DNA of 49,387 nt from Bordetella parapertussis (GCA_945888535.1 CAMDAN010000006.1:1-49387), one strand, 5' to 3'. Positions 9,725 through 21,010 are shown, counted from the first letter of the stretch. The notes: generated by a model from the sequence alone, not told the origin. Program-made: numbers and translations.

Positions 9725-10540
9725 TCACTTGTGCATACCGCGCTCATCAGGCTCATCGGTTGAGGTGCTGATGACACTGGTATGCAGGCCTTTAAAACGG
9801 CGCACGGCATACACCACATAACCACTGATGCCATAGATCACAAAAATCCCGAACATCACGGTGGGTGGGTCAATATTGATTACCGCGATTCCTAAAGCAA
9901 TCAGAACGATGACCGCGAAAGGGACACTTCTTTTCATACTGACATCTTTAAAACTATAAAACGGGATGTTTGTCACCATGGTCAAGCCGGCATAAAGAAC
10001 CCAGGCAAACATAAACCAAGACACCGTTGCGGGGGCTACACCTGTGTCGGAACACCACCAAATAAAACCAGCGACCAAAGCCGCTGCTGCGGGAGAGGGC
10101 AAGCCTTGGAAGTAGCGTTTGTCGACCACATTGGTATTGACATTGAACCGTGCTAGGCGCAACGCAGCGCATGCGCAATACACAAACGCAGCAAACCAGC
10201 CCCATTTTCCTAACCCATTAAGAACCCAAACATACGAAATGAGCGCAGGCGCAGCGCCAAAAGACACCATGTCGGACAAGGAATCCATTTGTTCGCCAAA
10301 GGCGCTCTGGGTATTGGTCATTCGGGCGACCCGGCCATCGAGACTGTCAAGCACCATGGCGCAAAAAATACCAATCGAAGACTGTATAAACTGCCCTTGC
10401 ATGGCCATCACAATGGCATAAAAGCCCCCAAACAACGCTGCCAAAGTGAATAGATTGGGCAGCACATAGATCCCCTTTCTGGGCTTGCGCACCTGAACAA
10501 CTTCTTCATCTGACGTGTTTGAATCCAGCTCGTTATTCAT
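9725..10540 (-). CDS. pssA: CDP-diacylglycerol-serine O-phosphatidyltransferase
   Basis: Membrane enzyme making phosphatidylserine, the precursor of phosphatidylethanolamine. 271 residues with about 7-8 hydrophobic segments. The CDP-alcohol phosphotransferase signature DG(2)AR(8)G(3)D(3)D is complete in [10 protein letters not shown]...GEQMDSLSD. The ATG at 10540 follows an AGGA ribosome binding site. It precedes leuA by 16 bp, a linkage seen in other betaproteobacteria, though the two pathways are unrelated. The short charged N-terminus is followed by [16 protein letters not shown], as usual in this family. Confidence 0.93.
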   Translation of the reverse strand: MNNELDSNTSDEEVVQVRKPRKGIYVLPNLFTLAALFGGFYAIVMAMQGQFIQSSIGIFCAMVLDSLDGRVARMTNTQSAFGEQMDSLSDMVSFGAAPALISYVWVLNGLGKWGWFAAFVYCACAALRLARFNVNTNVVDKRYFQGLPSPAAAALVAGFIWWCSDTGVAPATVSWFMFAWVLYAGLTMVTNIPFYSFKDVSMKRSVPFAVIVLIALGIAVINIDPPTVMFGIFVIYGISGYVVYAVRRFKGLHTSVISTSTDEPDERGMHK

Positions 10541-10630
10541 ACAATTTCCTTGGCGCGATCTTTAACGATCCACGATTTCCACAATTAAAGTTTGAGTCTG
10601 AAGTGTACGACTTGGCACCCACTCAGAACA

Positions 10631-10663
10631 ATAAAAAGCAAAAGGCCACCGAAGTGGCCTTTT
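10631..10663 (-). terminator. Strong terminator after ilvC
   Basis: A perfect 10-bp stem AAAAGGCCAC/GTGGCCTTTT with a TTCG loop (read on the minus strand) is followed by GCTTTTTATT. It ends the ilvI-ilvH-ilvC transcript and makes pssA-leuA a separate unit. The A-rich side also lets it work on the plus strand, but no gene arrives from there. Confidence 0.85.
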
Positions 10664-10682
10664 GGTGATCCTTAAAGAACCA

Positions 10683-12337
<1,655 letters not shown>

Positions 12338-12444
12338 AAATAGATCCCTCTTTTCGCTGCCCTCCCCTTGACGCGGTAACGTCAAAGCTTGGCAAACAAT
12401 AGATTCGTCAATAGGCCAATTAATAAATTTTGAGATTGGAGTTT

Positions 12445-14232
12445 TTAAAGATCTTCCGACCCTAAAAGCATTTCAGTGATGCCCTTACCGGCTTGCACCA
12501 TGGGGAATACATTCTCTGTCGGGTCTGTGCGGAAATCCATAAACACGGTTCTGTCCTTCAGTCGCCGCGCCTCGCGCAAGGCAGGCTCTACATCTTCAGG
12601 GCGCTCAATCAGCATCCCGACATGGCCGTAGGCTTCCGCTAATTTGACAAAATTAGGGAGTGCATCCATATAACTATGGCTGTAACGGCCTTCGTATTCC
12701 ACCTCTTGCCACTGGCGAACCATACCTAGGTAACGATTGTTAAGTGCCACGATTTTGATCGGCGTGTTGTATTGCAAGCAAGTCGACAGCTCTTGAATAC
12801 ACATTTGTACCGAGCCTTCACCCGTAATACAAAAAACTTCGCTCTCAGGTTTAGCCAATTTAATACCCATCGCATAAGGGATACCAACACCCATCGTGCC
12901 CAAGCCCCCTGAGTTGATCCAGCGCCGAGGCTCGTCGAATTTATAGTATTGCGCCGCCCACATTTGGTGTTGACCGACATCCGAAGTAATGTAGGTCTCC
13001 ACATCTTTAGTCATATTCCAAAGCGTTTCCACCACGAACTGCGGCTTGATCACATCCCCTTTGCCTGGGTTGTATTTCATGCAGTCGCGTTTACGCCATC
13101 CTTCAATCGTGTCCCACCAAGCACCCAAGGCGTTGCTGTCAGGTTTGACAGCGCCTTCTTTGATCATGGCAATCATCTCTAGGAGTACGTCTTTGACATC
13201 ACCCACAATCGGGATATCCACCTTGACTCGCTTGGAAATGCTCGAGGGATCAATGTCGATGTGAATGATTTTTCTCTCGTTTTGTGCAAAGTGTTTGGGG
13301 TTACCAATCACACGGTCATCAAAACGCGCACCCACGGCCAACAAGACATCGCAGTGCTGCATGGCGTTGTTGGCTTCTAAGGTGCCGTGCATGCCCAGCA
13401 TGCCCAAGAATTTTCTATCGCTGGCTGGATAGGCTCCCAAGCCCATCAAGGTATTGGTGCAAGGATAGCCCAGCATGTCCACCAAAGTACGCAGCTCGGC
13501 AGACGCGTTACTCAATAAAACGCCGCCGCCGGTGTAAATGTAGGGCCGTTTTGCCGCTAGCAGAAGCTGCAGCGCTTTGCGAATCTGACCGCCGTGGCCC
13601 TTGCGCACGGGGTTGTAAGAGCGCATTTCTACAGCAGCCGGGTAACCCGCATAAGGCACCTTTTTGAAGGAAACGTCCTTAGGGATATCGACTACGACCG
13701 GTCCAGGACGCCCACTGCGAGCAATGTGAAACGCTTTTTTCATGGTCTCAGCCATATCGCGGGCGTCTTTTACCAAGAAGTTGTGCTTCACAATCGGGCG
13801 AGTAATGCCAACGGTATCGCACTCTTGGAAGGCGTCTAAGCCAATGGCGTGGGTCGGTACTTGACCCGTAATAATCACCATCGGTATGCTATCCATATAG
13901 GCCGTAGCGATACCAGTGACCGCATTGGTCACACCGGGACCCGACGTTACCAGCGCAACACCTACGTCACCCGTCGCACGGGCATAGCCATCGGCCGCAT
14001 GCACTGCCGCCTGCTCATGGCGCACTAAAACGTGCTGAATCGTGTCTTGTTTATAGAAAGCATCGTAAATATGCAGCACCGCGCCGCCGGGGTAACCCCA
14101 GATATATTTAACGTTCTCTGCTTGGAGAGCTTTGACCAAGATTTCTGCGCCACGCAGTTCTTGGGTTGAATTTGCGCCTGCGTTTTCCAACGCGGCACCG
14201 GCCGAAGCCATTTCTGCTTTTGATATTTCCAT
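12445..14232 (-). CDS. ilvI: Acetolactate synthase large subunit
   Basis: ThDP-dependent catalytic subunit that joins two pyruvates, or pyruvate and 2-oxobutyrate. 595 residues with ~28 extra N-terminal residues before LRGAEILVKAL. The catalytic glutamate is E73 in VRHEQAAVHAADGYAR. The ThDP/Mg motif reads GEGSVQMCIQELSTCLQYNTPIKIVALNN in parts, with Glu in place of the Asp of the usual GDG. FAD-binding middle domain is intact. AAAGG precedes the ATG. First gene of the ilv cluster, with a 289-bp region to the divergent sigma factor gene; that region holds a short reading frame discussed under findings. Confidence 0.94.
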   Translation of the reverse strand: MEISKAEMASAGAALENAGANSTQELRGAEILVKALQAENVKYIWGYPGGAVLHIYDAFYKQDTIQHVLVRHEQAAVHAADGYARATGDVGVALVTSGPGVTNAVTGIATAYMDSIPMVIITGQVPTHAIGLDAFQECDTVGITRPIVKHNFLVKDARDMAETMKKAFHIARSGRPGPVVVDIPKDVSFKKVPYAGYPAAVEMRSYNPVRKGHGGQIRKALQLLLAAKRPYIYTGGGVLLSNASAELRTLVDMLGYPCTNTLMGLGAYPASDRKFLGMLGMHGTLEANNAMQHCDVLLAVGARFDDRVIGNPKHFAQNERKIIHIDIDPSSISKRVKVDIPIVGDVKDVLLEMIAMIKEGAVKPDSNALGAWWDTIEGWRKRDCMKYNPGKGDVIKPQFVVETLWNMTKDVETYITSDVGQHQMWAAQYYKFDEPRRWINSGGLGTMGVGIPYAMGIKLAKPESEVFCITGEGSVQMCIQELSTCLQYNTPIKIVALNNRYLGMVRQWQEVEYEGRYSHSYMDALPNFVKLAEAYGHVGMLIERPEDVEPALREARRLKDRTVFMDFRTDPTENVFPMVQAGKGITEMLLGSEDL

Positions 14233-14417
14233 GATGAACCTTTGTGAATTTCTCTAACGAAAGACCTTGGGTGCCCCTTCGCAAACTCTTGTGAAGCCGC
14301 GTTGGGACTTGAGGTCAAAGCCATAAGCGCATTGAATGTTGCGCCGAACCATGACCCGTTTGCTTTTTTACTGCAAACCGGATTATCGCACTGCAACATG
14401 CGATTTTAAGAAAGTGA

Positions 14418-14447
14418 CGGACAAATGCTGCTTAAGAATGGAATAAT
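14418..14447 (+). promoter_or_regulatory. Candidate promoter of the sigma factor gene cluster
   Basis: CGGACA (4/6 to the -35 consensus), 18 bp, then AATAAT (5/6 to the -10 consensus), about 75 bp before the TTG start at 14522. It is the best sigma-70-like pair in the gap. An ECF-type self-promoter was looked for and not recognised. Confidence 0.35.
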
Positions 14448-14521
14448 CAACCACTAAGCAAACCATTTAGGAATCCTTGGTCAGTGCGTCACTTCCATTC
14501 TCAGCTTGAGGGTTAAGTCTT

Positions 14522-15088
14522 TTGGCCACCGAACAAGAGCTCTCCGATTTTTTAAAAAGCGTGGAGAAACGCGCCTTTAAGCGCTCGATGTACCACGTTC
14601 GCAACGAAGAGTCCGCCTTGGACATCGTCCAAGACAGCATGATGAAGCTTGCCGAACATTACGGGCACAAATCCGCTGAAGAGCTTCCCATGCTGTTTCA
14701 GCGTATTTTGGTCAACTGCACCATGGACTGGTTTCGTAGGCAAAAGACCCAAAACGCGCTTTTCTCCCGGATGAGTGATTTTGAATCTGGAAATGAAGAC
14801 GATAACTTTAATATTTTGGAGGTATTGTCCCAATCTGCCAATAGTGAACAAAATGAAAGTGCGGAAAATCAAGCGGATCGGGCCCAAACCTTGCAACAGA
14901 TAGAAATGGCAATTCAGGAACTCCCTATGCGTCAACGAGAAGCCTTCCTCATGCGTTATTGGGAAGAAATGGACGTTGCCGAAACCGCTACTGCGATGGG
15001 TTGCTCGCAAGGAAGCGTCAAAACGCACTGTTCTAGGGCGGTAGCCGCACTAGGGAAGGCACTTATTGCCAAGGGAATACATGTATGA
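14522..15088 (+). CDS. RNA polymerase sigma factor, sigma-70 (ECF-like) family
   Basis: 188-residue sigma factor of the two-domain type. Region 2 spans about residues 15-75 (HVRNEESALDIVQDSMMKLAEHY, MDWFRRQKTQNAL). An acidic linker runs ~85-120. Region 4 spans ~125-180 (LQQIEMAIQELPMRQREAFLMRYWEEMDVAETATAMGCS in parts, with the helix-turn-helix SQGSVKTHCSRAVAALG). A TTG start is chosen because GAGGG lies at the right distance and the family has ~10 residues before FLKSVEKRAFKRS. The stop overlaps the next gene by ATGA, which suggests translational coupling to a membrane protein, as with sigma/anti-sigma pairs. Target promoters cannot be inferred here. Confidence 0.88.
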   Translation: MATEQELSDFLKSVEKRAFKRSMYHVRNEESALDIVQDSMMKLAEHYGHKSAEELPMLFQRILVNCTMDWFRRQKTQNALFSRMSDFESGNEDDNFNILEVLSQSANSEQNESAENQADRAQTLQQIEMAIQELPMRQREAFLMRYWEEMDVAETATAMGCSQGSVKTHCSRAVAALGKALIAKGIHV

Positions 15089-15522
15089 ATAATCAATCAA
15101 TGATGCAAAATCGAAATTCAGAACAACTCATCGACGCCTATGGTGCACGGCTTTCTGCTTGGCTAGACCCATCGGCCAACCAAGTTCCTGCTGATGTGAT
15201 GGAGCGCTTGCGTGCGTCGCGGATGCAGGCCATCGCCAAGCGTCGTGTTTTGAAAATCGAAACAGCAACTTCCGTTTTTGCCAATAATGCCTCCGCAACG
15301 CTGGGTGGCGATGCCCATTTCGGCTTCTGGGGCCGAGCCGCTAGCTTACTTCCCTTGGTCGTATTGCTCGTCGGATTAATCGGGATTGGCGTGCTTCAAG
15401 AAAATCAACGCGCTGAAGAATTAGCTGAAGTAGATACTGCTATTCTCACGGACGAGCTTCCACCAAACGCCTACACGGACGCTGGATTCGCCCAGTTCCT
15501 CAAGGCATCCGCTCGGGATTAG
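15085..15522 (+). CDS. DUF3619-type single-pass membrane protein, possible anti-sigma factor
   Basis: 145 residues. The first ~83 residues are soluble and mostly helical (NSEQLIDAYGARLSAWLD, MERLRASRMQAIAKRR). One transmembrane segment is at about residues 86-104 (AASLLPLVVLLVGLIGIGV), then a 40-residue acidic tail with a conserved-looking end LPPNAYTDAGFAQFLK. It overlaps the sigma gene by 4 bp. The topology (cytoplasmic N-domain, one TM, short outer tail) is like RseA-type anti-sigma factors, but there is no recognisable zinc anti-sigma motif. The DUF3619 label is by resemblance; an anti-sigma role is inference from topology and coupling. Confidence 0.75.
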   Translation: MNNQSMMQNRNSEQLIDAYGARLSAWLDPSANQVPADVMERLRASRMQAIAKRRVLKIETATSVFANNASATLGGDAHFGFWGRAASLLPLVVLLVGLIGIGVLQENQRAEELAEVDTAILTDELPPNAYTDAGFAQFLKASARD

Positions 15523-15552
15523 ATTGCGCTTATTTTGCTGATTCGTACTTCA

Positions 15553-16230
15553 ATGCCCCGACCCCGATCTTGGAATGCGCTTTGTGCCTTGCTCATTGCG
15601 CTTTTTCTCCCTTTTGCTTCCCAAGCCCAGACAGCAGACGTTGGCACAGCTGCCCCGTTAACCCCAAAAGTAGCTGGTAAAACTTTACCCTTGCCACCCG
15701 CAATCTCGCCTACGGTTGCCTGGAATACTCTCAGTCCAGACCAAAAGATTGCATTGGCGCCACTAGAAGCCACTTGGGGGCAACTCTCAGCAGGACACCA
15801 GCGAAAATGGATTGCGTTGTCTGCTAACCATCCCCAAATGACCGCGGATGAAAAAGACAAGCTCCAAGCCAGGATGGTTCAGTGGGCAGCGCTCAGTCCG
15901 AAACAGCGCGAACAAGCGCGGTTGAATTTTGCTAACACCAAAAAAATTCCATCCGATGGCCGAGTTGCGACATGGGAAACCTACCAAGCCTTGAGCGATG
16001 AGGAAAAGAAAGCCTTTGCTCAATCCGCTCCCAAAAAACCTTCTGGTGCAGCCGTTGCCGCGAAACCTGTTCCAGCCAAAAAGCTCGCTGAGGTTCCCGT
16101 CACTCGAAAAACGCCGCCGCCTGTGACTGACGGCAAAAACTCAACGCTACTGATAAATCGCAACACGTTATTGCCTTACATAGCGCGGCCACAGGCGTCT
16201 GCCTCTGCGGCCGCAGCATCGGCTAACTAA
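15553..16230 (+). CDS. DUF3106-type secreted protein
   Basis: About 225 residues from the ATG at 15553, chosen over an upstream TTG because it puts a clean signal peptide first (SWNALCALLIALFLPFASQAQ, cut after AQA). The mature part has the DUF3106 pattern of short Trp-rich helical repeats: WNTLSPDQKIALAPLEATW, LSAGHQRKWIALSANHP, KLQARMVQWAALSPKQREQAR, WETYQALSDEEKKAF. An Ala/Pro/Lys-rich tail follows. Likely periplasmic. The function is unknown; the repeats resemble Spy/CpxP-like helical stress proteins only in general character. It lies 30 bp after the DUF3619 gene in the same operon. Confidence 0.75.
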   Translation: MPRPRSWNALCALLIALFLPFASQAQTADVGTAAPLTPKVAGKTLPLPPAISPTVAWNTLSPDQKIALAPLEATWGQLSAGHQRKWIALSANHPQMTADEKDKLQARMVQWAALSPKQREQARLNFANTKKIPSDGRVATWETYQALSDEEKKAFAQSAPKKPSGAAVAAKPVPAKKLAEVPVTRKTPPPVTDGKNSTLLINRNTLLPYIARPQASASAAAASAN

Positions 16231-16257
16231 CAGCGTTGGCAAAGACGAAAGCTGACT

Positions 16258-16755
16258 GTGAACTCCAATGAAATGAAGACGCCTGGCCTGTGGCGACGGA
16301 TGGCCTGCTGGGTTTACGAGGGAATGCTCTTATTTGGCGTAGTTTTTATCGCTGGATACTTATTTAGCACGCTCAGCCAAACACGCAATGCCCTTGACAA
16401 CCGCCATGCGCTTCAGGCTTTCATCTTTTTAATTTTCGGTATTTACTTCGTTTGGTTTTGGTCAAAAGGGCAAACTTTGGCTATGAAAACATGGAATATT
16501 CGCTTGGTCGATCTTCAAGGCGAAGCAGTTTCACAAAAGCGCGCCTTGCTACGCTATTTTCTTGCATGGGTGTGGTTTCTGCCGCCCTTGCTGGTACTGG
16601 CTCCATTGGAGGTTGATACCCTAGAAACCAGCGTTATCGTGGTGGGCTGGGTTCTGGTTTGGGCGATTCTGAGCCGCTTTCACCCACAGGGTCAGTTTTG
16701 GCATGACGCCGCCGCCAAAACACGGCTGGTGTCGTCGAGCCCACTGAGCCGATAA
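16258..16755 (+). CDS. RDD-family inner-membrane protein
   Basis: 165 residues with an RDD-type start (GLWRRMACWVYEGMLL), about four transmembrane segments and the family motif GQTLAMKTWNIRLVDLQGEAVSQKRALLRYF. RDD proteins are small polytopic membrane proteins, some linked to ion transport; the substrate is unknown. The GTG at 16258 is used here; an ATG at 16273 is equally possible since neither has a good ribosome binding site. Fourth gene of the sigma cluster, with dgkA 8 bp downstream. Confidence 0.82.
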   Translation: MNSNEMKTPGLWRRMACWVYEGMLLFGVVFIAGYLFSTLSQTRNALDNRHALQAFIFLIFGIYFVWFWSKGQTLAMKTWNIRLVDLQGEAVSQKRALLRYFLAWVWFLPPLLVLAPLEVDTLETSVIVVGWVLVWAILSRFHPQGQFWHDAAAKTRLVSSSPLSR

Positions 16756-16763
16756 TCCAAGGT

Positions 16764-17171
16764 ATGCAAGAGAAAACCTTCGATTCAAAAGCCCTCTCGG
16801 CAAATCCCCAAAAAGACCGAAAAGGCCTGAGTCGGCTTTTTCACGCCATGTTGTATTCATTCGCAGGGTTGCGTGCCGGCTGGGACGAGCCTGCGTTTCG
16901 CCAGGAATGTATTGCAGCCATCGTACTGATTCCGTTGTCGTTTTGGGTTGGCGCCGATTGGATTGAAGTTGCGCTACTAATCGGGTCCATTATTTTGTTG
17001 ATGGTGGTCGAATTACTCAACACTGCGGTTGAGTCCGCCATCGACCGCATTGGCCCCGAGTGGCATGACCTCTCCAAAAGGGCTAAGGACATGGGCAGCG
17101 CAGCTGTCTTTCTTTGCTTAGCGCTGTGCGCAGGTATTTGGGGCGCCGCCCTTTACCACCGCTTCATTTAA
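16764..17171 (+). CDS. dgkA: Diacylglycerol kinase
   Basis: Small integral membrane kinase that phosphorylates diacylglycerol to phosphatidic acid, recycling lipid left by osmoregulated glucan and LPS modification. 135 residues with three transmembrane helices. The signature is VVELLNTAVESAIDRIG with the catalytic Glu residues, preceded by SFAGLRAGWDEPAFRQE. An N-terminal extension of ~25 residues is typical of proteobacterial forms. Ends 8 bp from the convergent PII gene. Confidence 0.92.
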   Translation: MQEKTFDSKALSANPQKDRKGLSRLFHAMLYSFAGLRAGWDEPAFRQECIAAIVLIPLSFWVGADWIEVALLIGSIILLMVVELLNTAVESAIDRIGPEWHDLSKRAKDMGSAAVFLCLALCAGIWGAALYHRFI

Positions 17172-17179
17172 CCAGTTTT

Positions 17180-17545
<366 letters not shown>

Positions 17546-19216
17546 TCAAGCCCGAAAACGGTTGGTAATAGGATAACGCCAATCTTTGCCAAAACTTCGG
17601 GGGCTTAAACGAATTCCAACCGGCGATTGTCGGCGCTTGTATTCGTTAAGTTTAATCAGCCGGGTGACTTTATCTACATCGGTGGGCGAAAATCCTGAAG
17701 CCACGATGGCTTCGATGCTTTCATCGTTTTCCATGTACCGCTCCACAATCGCATCTAGCACCGCGTAATCTGGCAAGCTGTCTTGGTCGGTCTGATCGGC
17801 CCGCAGTTCAGCGCTAGGGGCTCGGATGATGATGCGCTCAGGAATAGGGTTGTTGCACGTCGCATAAGGGTTATTGGCGTTTCGCCAACGCGCCAGCGCA
17901 AAAACCCGGGTTTTCAAAAGATCTTTGATCACTGCAAAACCACCGGCCATATCACCGTAGAGCGTGCAATACCCTGTTGCCATCTCCGATTTATTACCGG
18001 TGGTTAAAACAATGCTGCCAAATTTATTACTCAAGGCCATGAGCAAGGTTCCGCGAATGCGGGCTTGAATGTTTTCTTCCGTGGTGTCTTCTGCACGGTC
18101 CGAAAAATCTGCTGCCAATGACGCTTTAAAGGCTTCAAACTCAGGCCGAATAGAAATTTCGTCGTAACGCACTCCCATACGCTTCGCCATCTCCCGCGCA
18201 TCGATCCAACTGATGTCTGCGGTATAGGGCGACGGCATCATGACGGTGCGTACCTTATCGGCCCCGAGCGCGTCCACAGCAACAGCCAAAACCAGCGCGG
18301 AATCAATCCCGCCTGAGAGCCCCAAAAGAGCTCCTGGAAATCCGTTTTTCCCAATGTAGTCGCGCACGCCCAAAACCAAAGCGTCCCACACATCGGCTTC
18401 ATGGCTACGAACAGGCTCTATCTTTCCATGCATCGTCTGGGCGCTTGAATTCCATTGCACCTCAAACAGCGATTCTTTAAAACTAGGCGCACGGGCAGCG
18501 ACCGAACCATCGGCTGATAAAGCAAACGAGTGGCCCTCAAAAACCAATTCGTCTTGACCCCCTACTAAATGGGCATAGACCAAAGGTAACCCCGTGGTGA
18601 CACAGCGCTCGGCCATCATGGCTTCCCGCTCATAGCCTTTTCCCATATGAAACGGGGACGCATTGATCACGGCCAGGATGTTTGCGCCAGCAGCTTTGGC
18701 CAATCGGGCCGGCGCTTCAAACCACGCGTCTTCACAAATGAGCAAACCCACCTTGATTTTTGAGCCCGCCTCACCGGCCTCAAAAACACAAACGCCACTG
18801 CCGGGGGTGAAATACCGTCTCTCATCGAACACTTGGTAGTTAGGTAATTCGCGTTTGGCATATGTGGCTAGCACCCGCCCTTCTGAGATCACGCTCGCAC
18901 AATTGAACCGCTCTGTAACAGAGACTGAAGACGTACGACTGTCGCCGCCTTGCGGGTGGCCAACCACCACCGCCATCCCTTTTAACCCTGCGAGCTGCTC
19001 GGTTAGCGCTTTCAGCGCATCATCGCAGGCTTGCATAAAGGCAGGTCGCAAGTACAAATCTTCAGCGGCATATCCACAAATCGACAATTCTGGAGTTAAC
19101 AGTAAACGCGCACCCTTTGCATAGGAATGTTGCGCAGCGTCACTTATCTTTTGGACGTTGCCTGCTAAATCGCCTACGATAAAGTTAAGCTGGGCTACAC
19201 AAATTTTGAGAGTCAT
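17546..19216 (-). CDS. nadE: Glutamine-dependent NAD+ synthetase
   Basis: Amidates NaAD to NAD+, the last step of NAD synthesis, with its own glutaminase. 556 residues. The N-terminal nitrilase-fold domain has the catalytic triad E43 (TPELSICGYA), K121 (AKRELPNYQVFDERRYF) and C161 (LLICEDAWF). The synthetase domain starts near residue 275 with the PP-loop SGGIDSALVLA at 301-311 and continues through LTTGNKSEMATGYCTLYGDMAGG. Divergent from the FemAB-like gene and followed by glnB. Confidence 0.95.
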   Translation of the reverse strand: MTLKICVAQLNFIVGDLAGNVQKISDAAQHSYAKGARLLLTPELSICGYAAEDLYLRPAFMQACDDALKALTEQLAGLKGMAVVVGHPQGGDSRTSSVSVTERFNCASVISEGRVLATYAKRELPNYQVFDERRYFTPGSGVCVFEAGEAGSKIKVGLLICEDAWFEAPARLAKAAGANILAVINASPFHMGKGYEREAMMAERCVTTGLPLVYAHLVGGQDELVFEGHSFALSADGSVAARAPSFKESLFEVQWNSSAQTMHGKIEPVRSHEADVWDALVLGVRDYIGKNGFPGALLGLSGGIDSALVLAVAVDALGADKVRTVMMPSPYTADISWIDAREMAKRMGVRYDEISIRPEFEAFKASLAADFSDRAEDTTEENIQARIRGTLLMALSNKFGSIVLTTGNKSEMATGYCTLYGDMAGGFAVIKDLLKTRVFALARWRNANNPYATCNNPIPERIIIRAPSAELRADQTDQDSLPDYAVLDAIVERYMENDESIEAIVASGFSPTDVDKVTRLIKLNEYKRRQSPVGIRLSPRSFGKDWRYPITNRFRA

Positions 19217-19286
19217 GAACCGGAAATTATGGATAAAGAAAAGTTAAGCGCTCTACAAAACATCGCAAAGGAAATATCCCTCAGCC

Positions 19287-20477
19287 ATGCCTGCAATTGA
19301 TTATGTCACTCGGGTCGTCGAATCGATCCAAGAGGTGAACCCGCAGGCTTGGGATGCCTTAGTTTTAGCGCTGCCCGATCCCAGCCCCTTCCTTCAATAC
19401 GCATACCTTGCCGCCATGCAAACCAGTGGCAGTGCCTGCCAAGCCACCGGTTGGACGCCGCACTTTCTGCTGCTGGAAAACGCGGGAGAACTGATTGCGG
19501 CTTGCCCTTTGTACTTGAAAGACCACTCCTACGGGGAATACGTCTTTGACTGGGCTTGGGCCAACGCCTACCAACAGCACGGCTTGGCGTATTACCCCAA
19601 AGCCTTGGTTGCCGTGCCATTTACGCCGGTGCCCGGCGCCCGCCTTCTGGCAACAAACCCCGCGGCTCGAACGGCCTTAATTCAAGAACTCCTTACTTGG
19701 TGCAAAGACCATCAGCTGTCTTCGTTACATTTGTTATTTTTGTCGTCCACCGATGCCAAGGCCTGCGAAGAAGCGGGTCTGATGCTGCGAGATACGGTTC
19801 AGTTCCATTGGGAAAATAGCCTCATTCCTTACTCTGACTTTGATTCTTTTTTAACGACTTTGAATCAGGAGAAAAGAAAAAAAATTCGCCAAGAACGCCG
19901 CAAAGTTACTGACGCAGGGGTTCAATTTCACTGGCGACAAGGCGCCGAAATCAGCACTGCCGACTGGGACTTTTTTTATCGCTGCTATGAGCGCACGTAT
20001 TTAGAGCACGGTAACGCTCCGTATCTAAGCCGTGATTTCTTCGAACAAATGCAAAGCAACATGGCAGGGAACTGGTTGCTCTTTATTGCTGAGCGCAATC
20101 AGCAACCCATCGCCTGCAGCTTGATTGCCTTGTCGGATGGATCTCAAGAAGGGGTGTCAAGCCACCCTAAGGTCGCCTATGGCCGTTACTGGGGCGCACT
20201 CGAACGGGTCGATTGCTTGCACTTTGAAGCCTGCTATTACCAGCCATTGCAATGGTGTATTACTCAGGGCTACCAGCGCTTTGAAGGCGGGGCGCAGGGG
20301 GAGCACAAAATGGCCCGCGCCCTACTTCCAGTTAAAACGCAGAGCGCACATTGGCTGGTGCACCCTGCATTTTCAGACGCAGTTGCTCGGTTTTTAGAAC
20401 GCGAGCAAGAAGGCGTTGGGAATTACCTTGAAGACTTAGCACAACGAACGCCTTTCAAAACGGCCAACCTACCTTAG
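19287..20477 (+). CDS. FemAB-like GNAT-fold protein (PF04339 type)
   Basis: 396 residues of the proteobacterial family annotated as peptidoglycan biosynthesis/recognition or GNAT N-acetyltransferase. Typical segments are [37 protein letters not shown] in parts, [16 protein letters not shown], and RYWGALE...LHFEACYYQ with [15 protein letters not shown]. It likely transfers an acyl or aminoacyl group, but the substrate is not known. Start ATG at 19287 has AAGGA ~16 bp upstream. The stop codon interlocks with the stop of ppa on the other strand (TTAG at 20474-20477). Confidence 0.82.
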   Translation: MPAIDYVTRVVESIQEVNPQAWDALVLALPDPSPFLQYAYLAAMQTSGSACQATGWTPHFLLLENAGELIAACPLYLKDHSYGEYVFDWAWANAYQQHGLAYYPKALVAVPFTPVPGARLLATNPAARTALIQELLTWCKDHQLSSLHLLFLSSTDAKACEEAGLMLRDTVQFHWENSLIPYSDFDSFLTTLNQEKRKKIRQERRKVTDAGVQFHWRQGAEISTADWDFFYRCYERTYLEHGNAPYLSRDFFEQMQSNMAGNWLLFIAERNQQPIACSLIALSDGSQEGVSSHPKVAYGRYWGALERVDCLHFEACYYQPLQWCITQGYQRFEGGAQGEHKMARALLPVKTQSAHWLVHPAFSDAVARFLEREQEGVGNYLEDLAQRTPFKTANLP

Positions 20478-21010
20478 GAATTTTCCTTTTGGTAATTGGC
20501 AATGCCGTCCATGATTTCTTTCTGAGCCGACTCAGGGCCTTCCCAACCCAAAATCTTGACCCATTTCCCTTCTTCGAGATCTTTGTAGTGCTCAAAGAAA
20601 TGGGAAATCGTTTTCAGGCGCAGGGGGTTTAAGTCTTCAGGCTTTTGCCACTGGGTGTAAAGCGAAAGAATTTTTTCCACAGGGACGGCCAATACTTTTC
20701 CGTCTTGACCCGCCTCGTCTTCCATTTTCAAAATACCAATCGCCCGGCACGTTACGACCACGCCAGGGATCAAGGGAACCGGGGTGATTACCAAGACATC
20801 CACAGGATCTCCATCACCAGAAATGGTTTTGGGAACATAACCGTAATTGGTTGGGTAATGCATCGCCGTACTCATGAAGCGGTCCACAAAAATAGCGCCT
20901 GTTGCTTTATCAACTTCATATTTCACCGGATCGGCGTTCATGGGAATCTCAATAATGACGTTGAAGGCGTGTGGAACTTTGCTGCCGGGGGTGACTTTGT
21001 CTAGGGACAT
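20474..21010 (-). CDS. ppa: Inorganic pyrophosphatase, family I
   Basis: Soluble Mg2+-dependent enzyme that hydrolyses pyrophosphate and drives biosynthetic reactions. 178 residues, the normal prokaryotic hexamer subunit length. Motifs include [41 protein letters not shown] with the catalytic acids, and the conserved [14 protein letters not shown]. Start ATG at 21010. It is divergent from the membrane pyrophosphatase gene hppA, so two PPi-consuming enzymes share a 227-bp upstream region. Confidence 0.95.
   Translation of the reverse strand: MSLDKVTPGSKVPHAFNVIIEIPMNADPVKYEVDKATGAIFVDRFMSTAMHYPTNYGYVPKTISGDGDPVDVLVITPVPLIPGVVVTCRAIGILKMEDEAGQDGKVLAVPVEKILSLYTQWQKPEDLNPLRLKTISHFFEHYKDLEEGKWVKILGWEGPESAQKEIMDGIANYQKENS

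Noticed and set aside
10541..10630. Sigma-70 promoter for pssA-leuA
   Set aside because: A promoter is expected after the ilvC terminator, but no -35/-10 pair with acceptable match and spacing was found.
14254..14352. Classic attenuator peptide for ilvI
   Set aside because: The short frame has no cluster of Ile, Leu or Val codons and no terminator follows it before ilvI.
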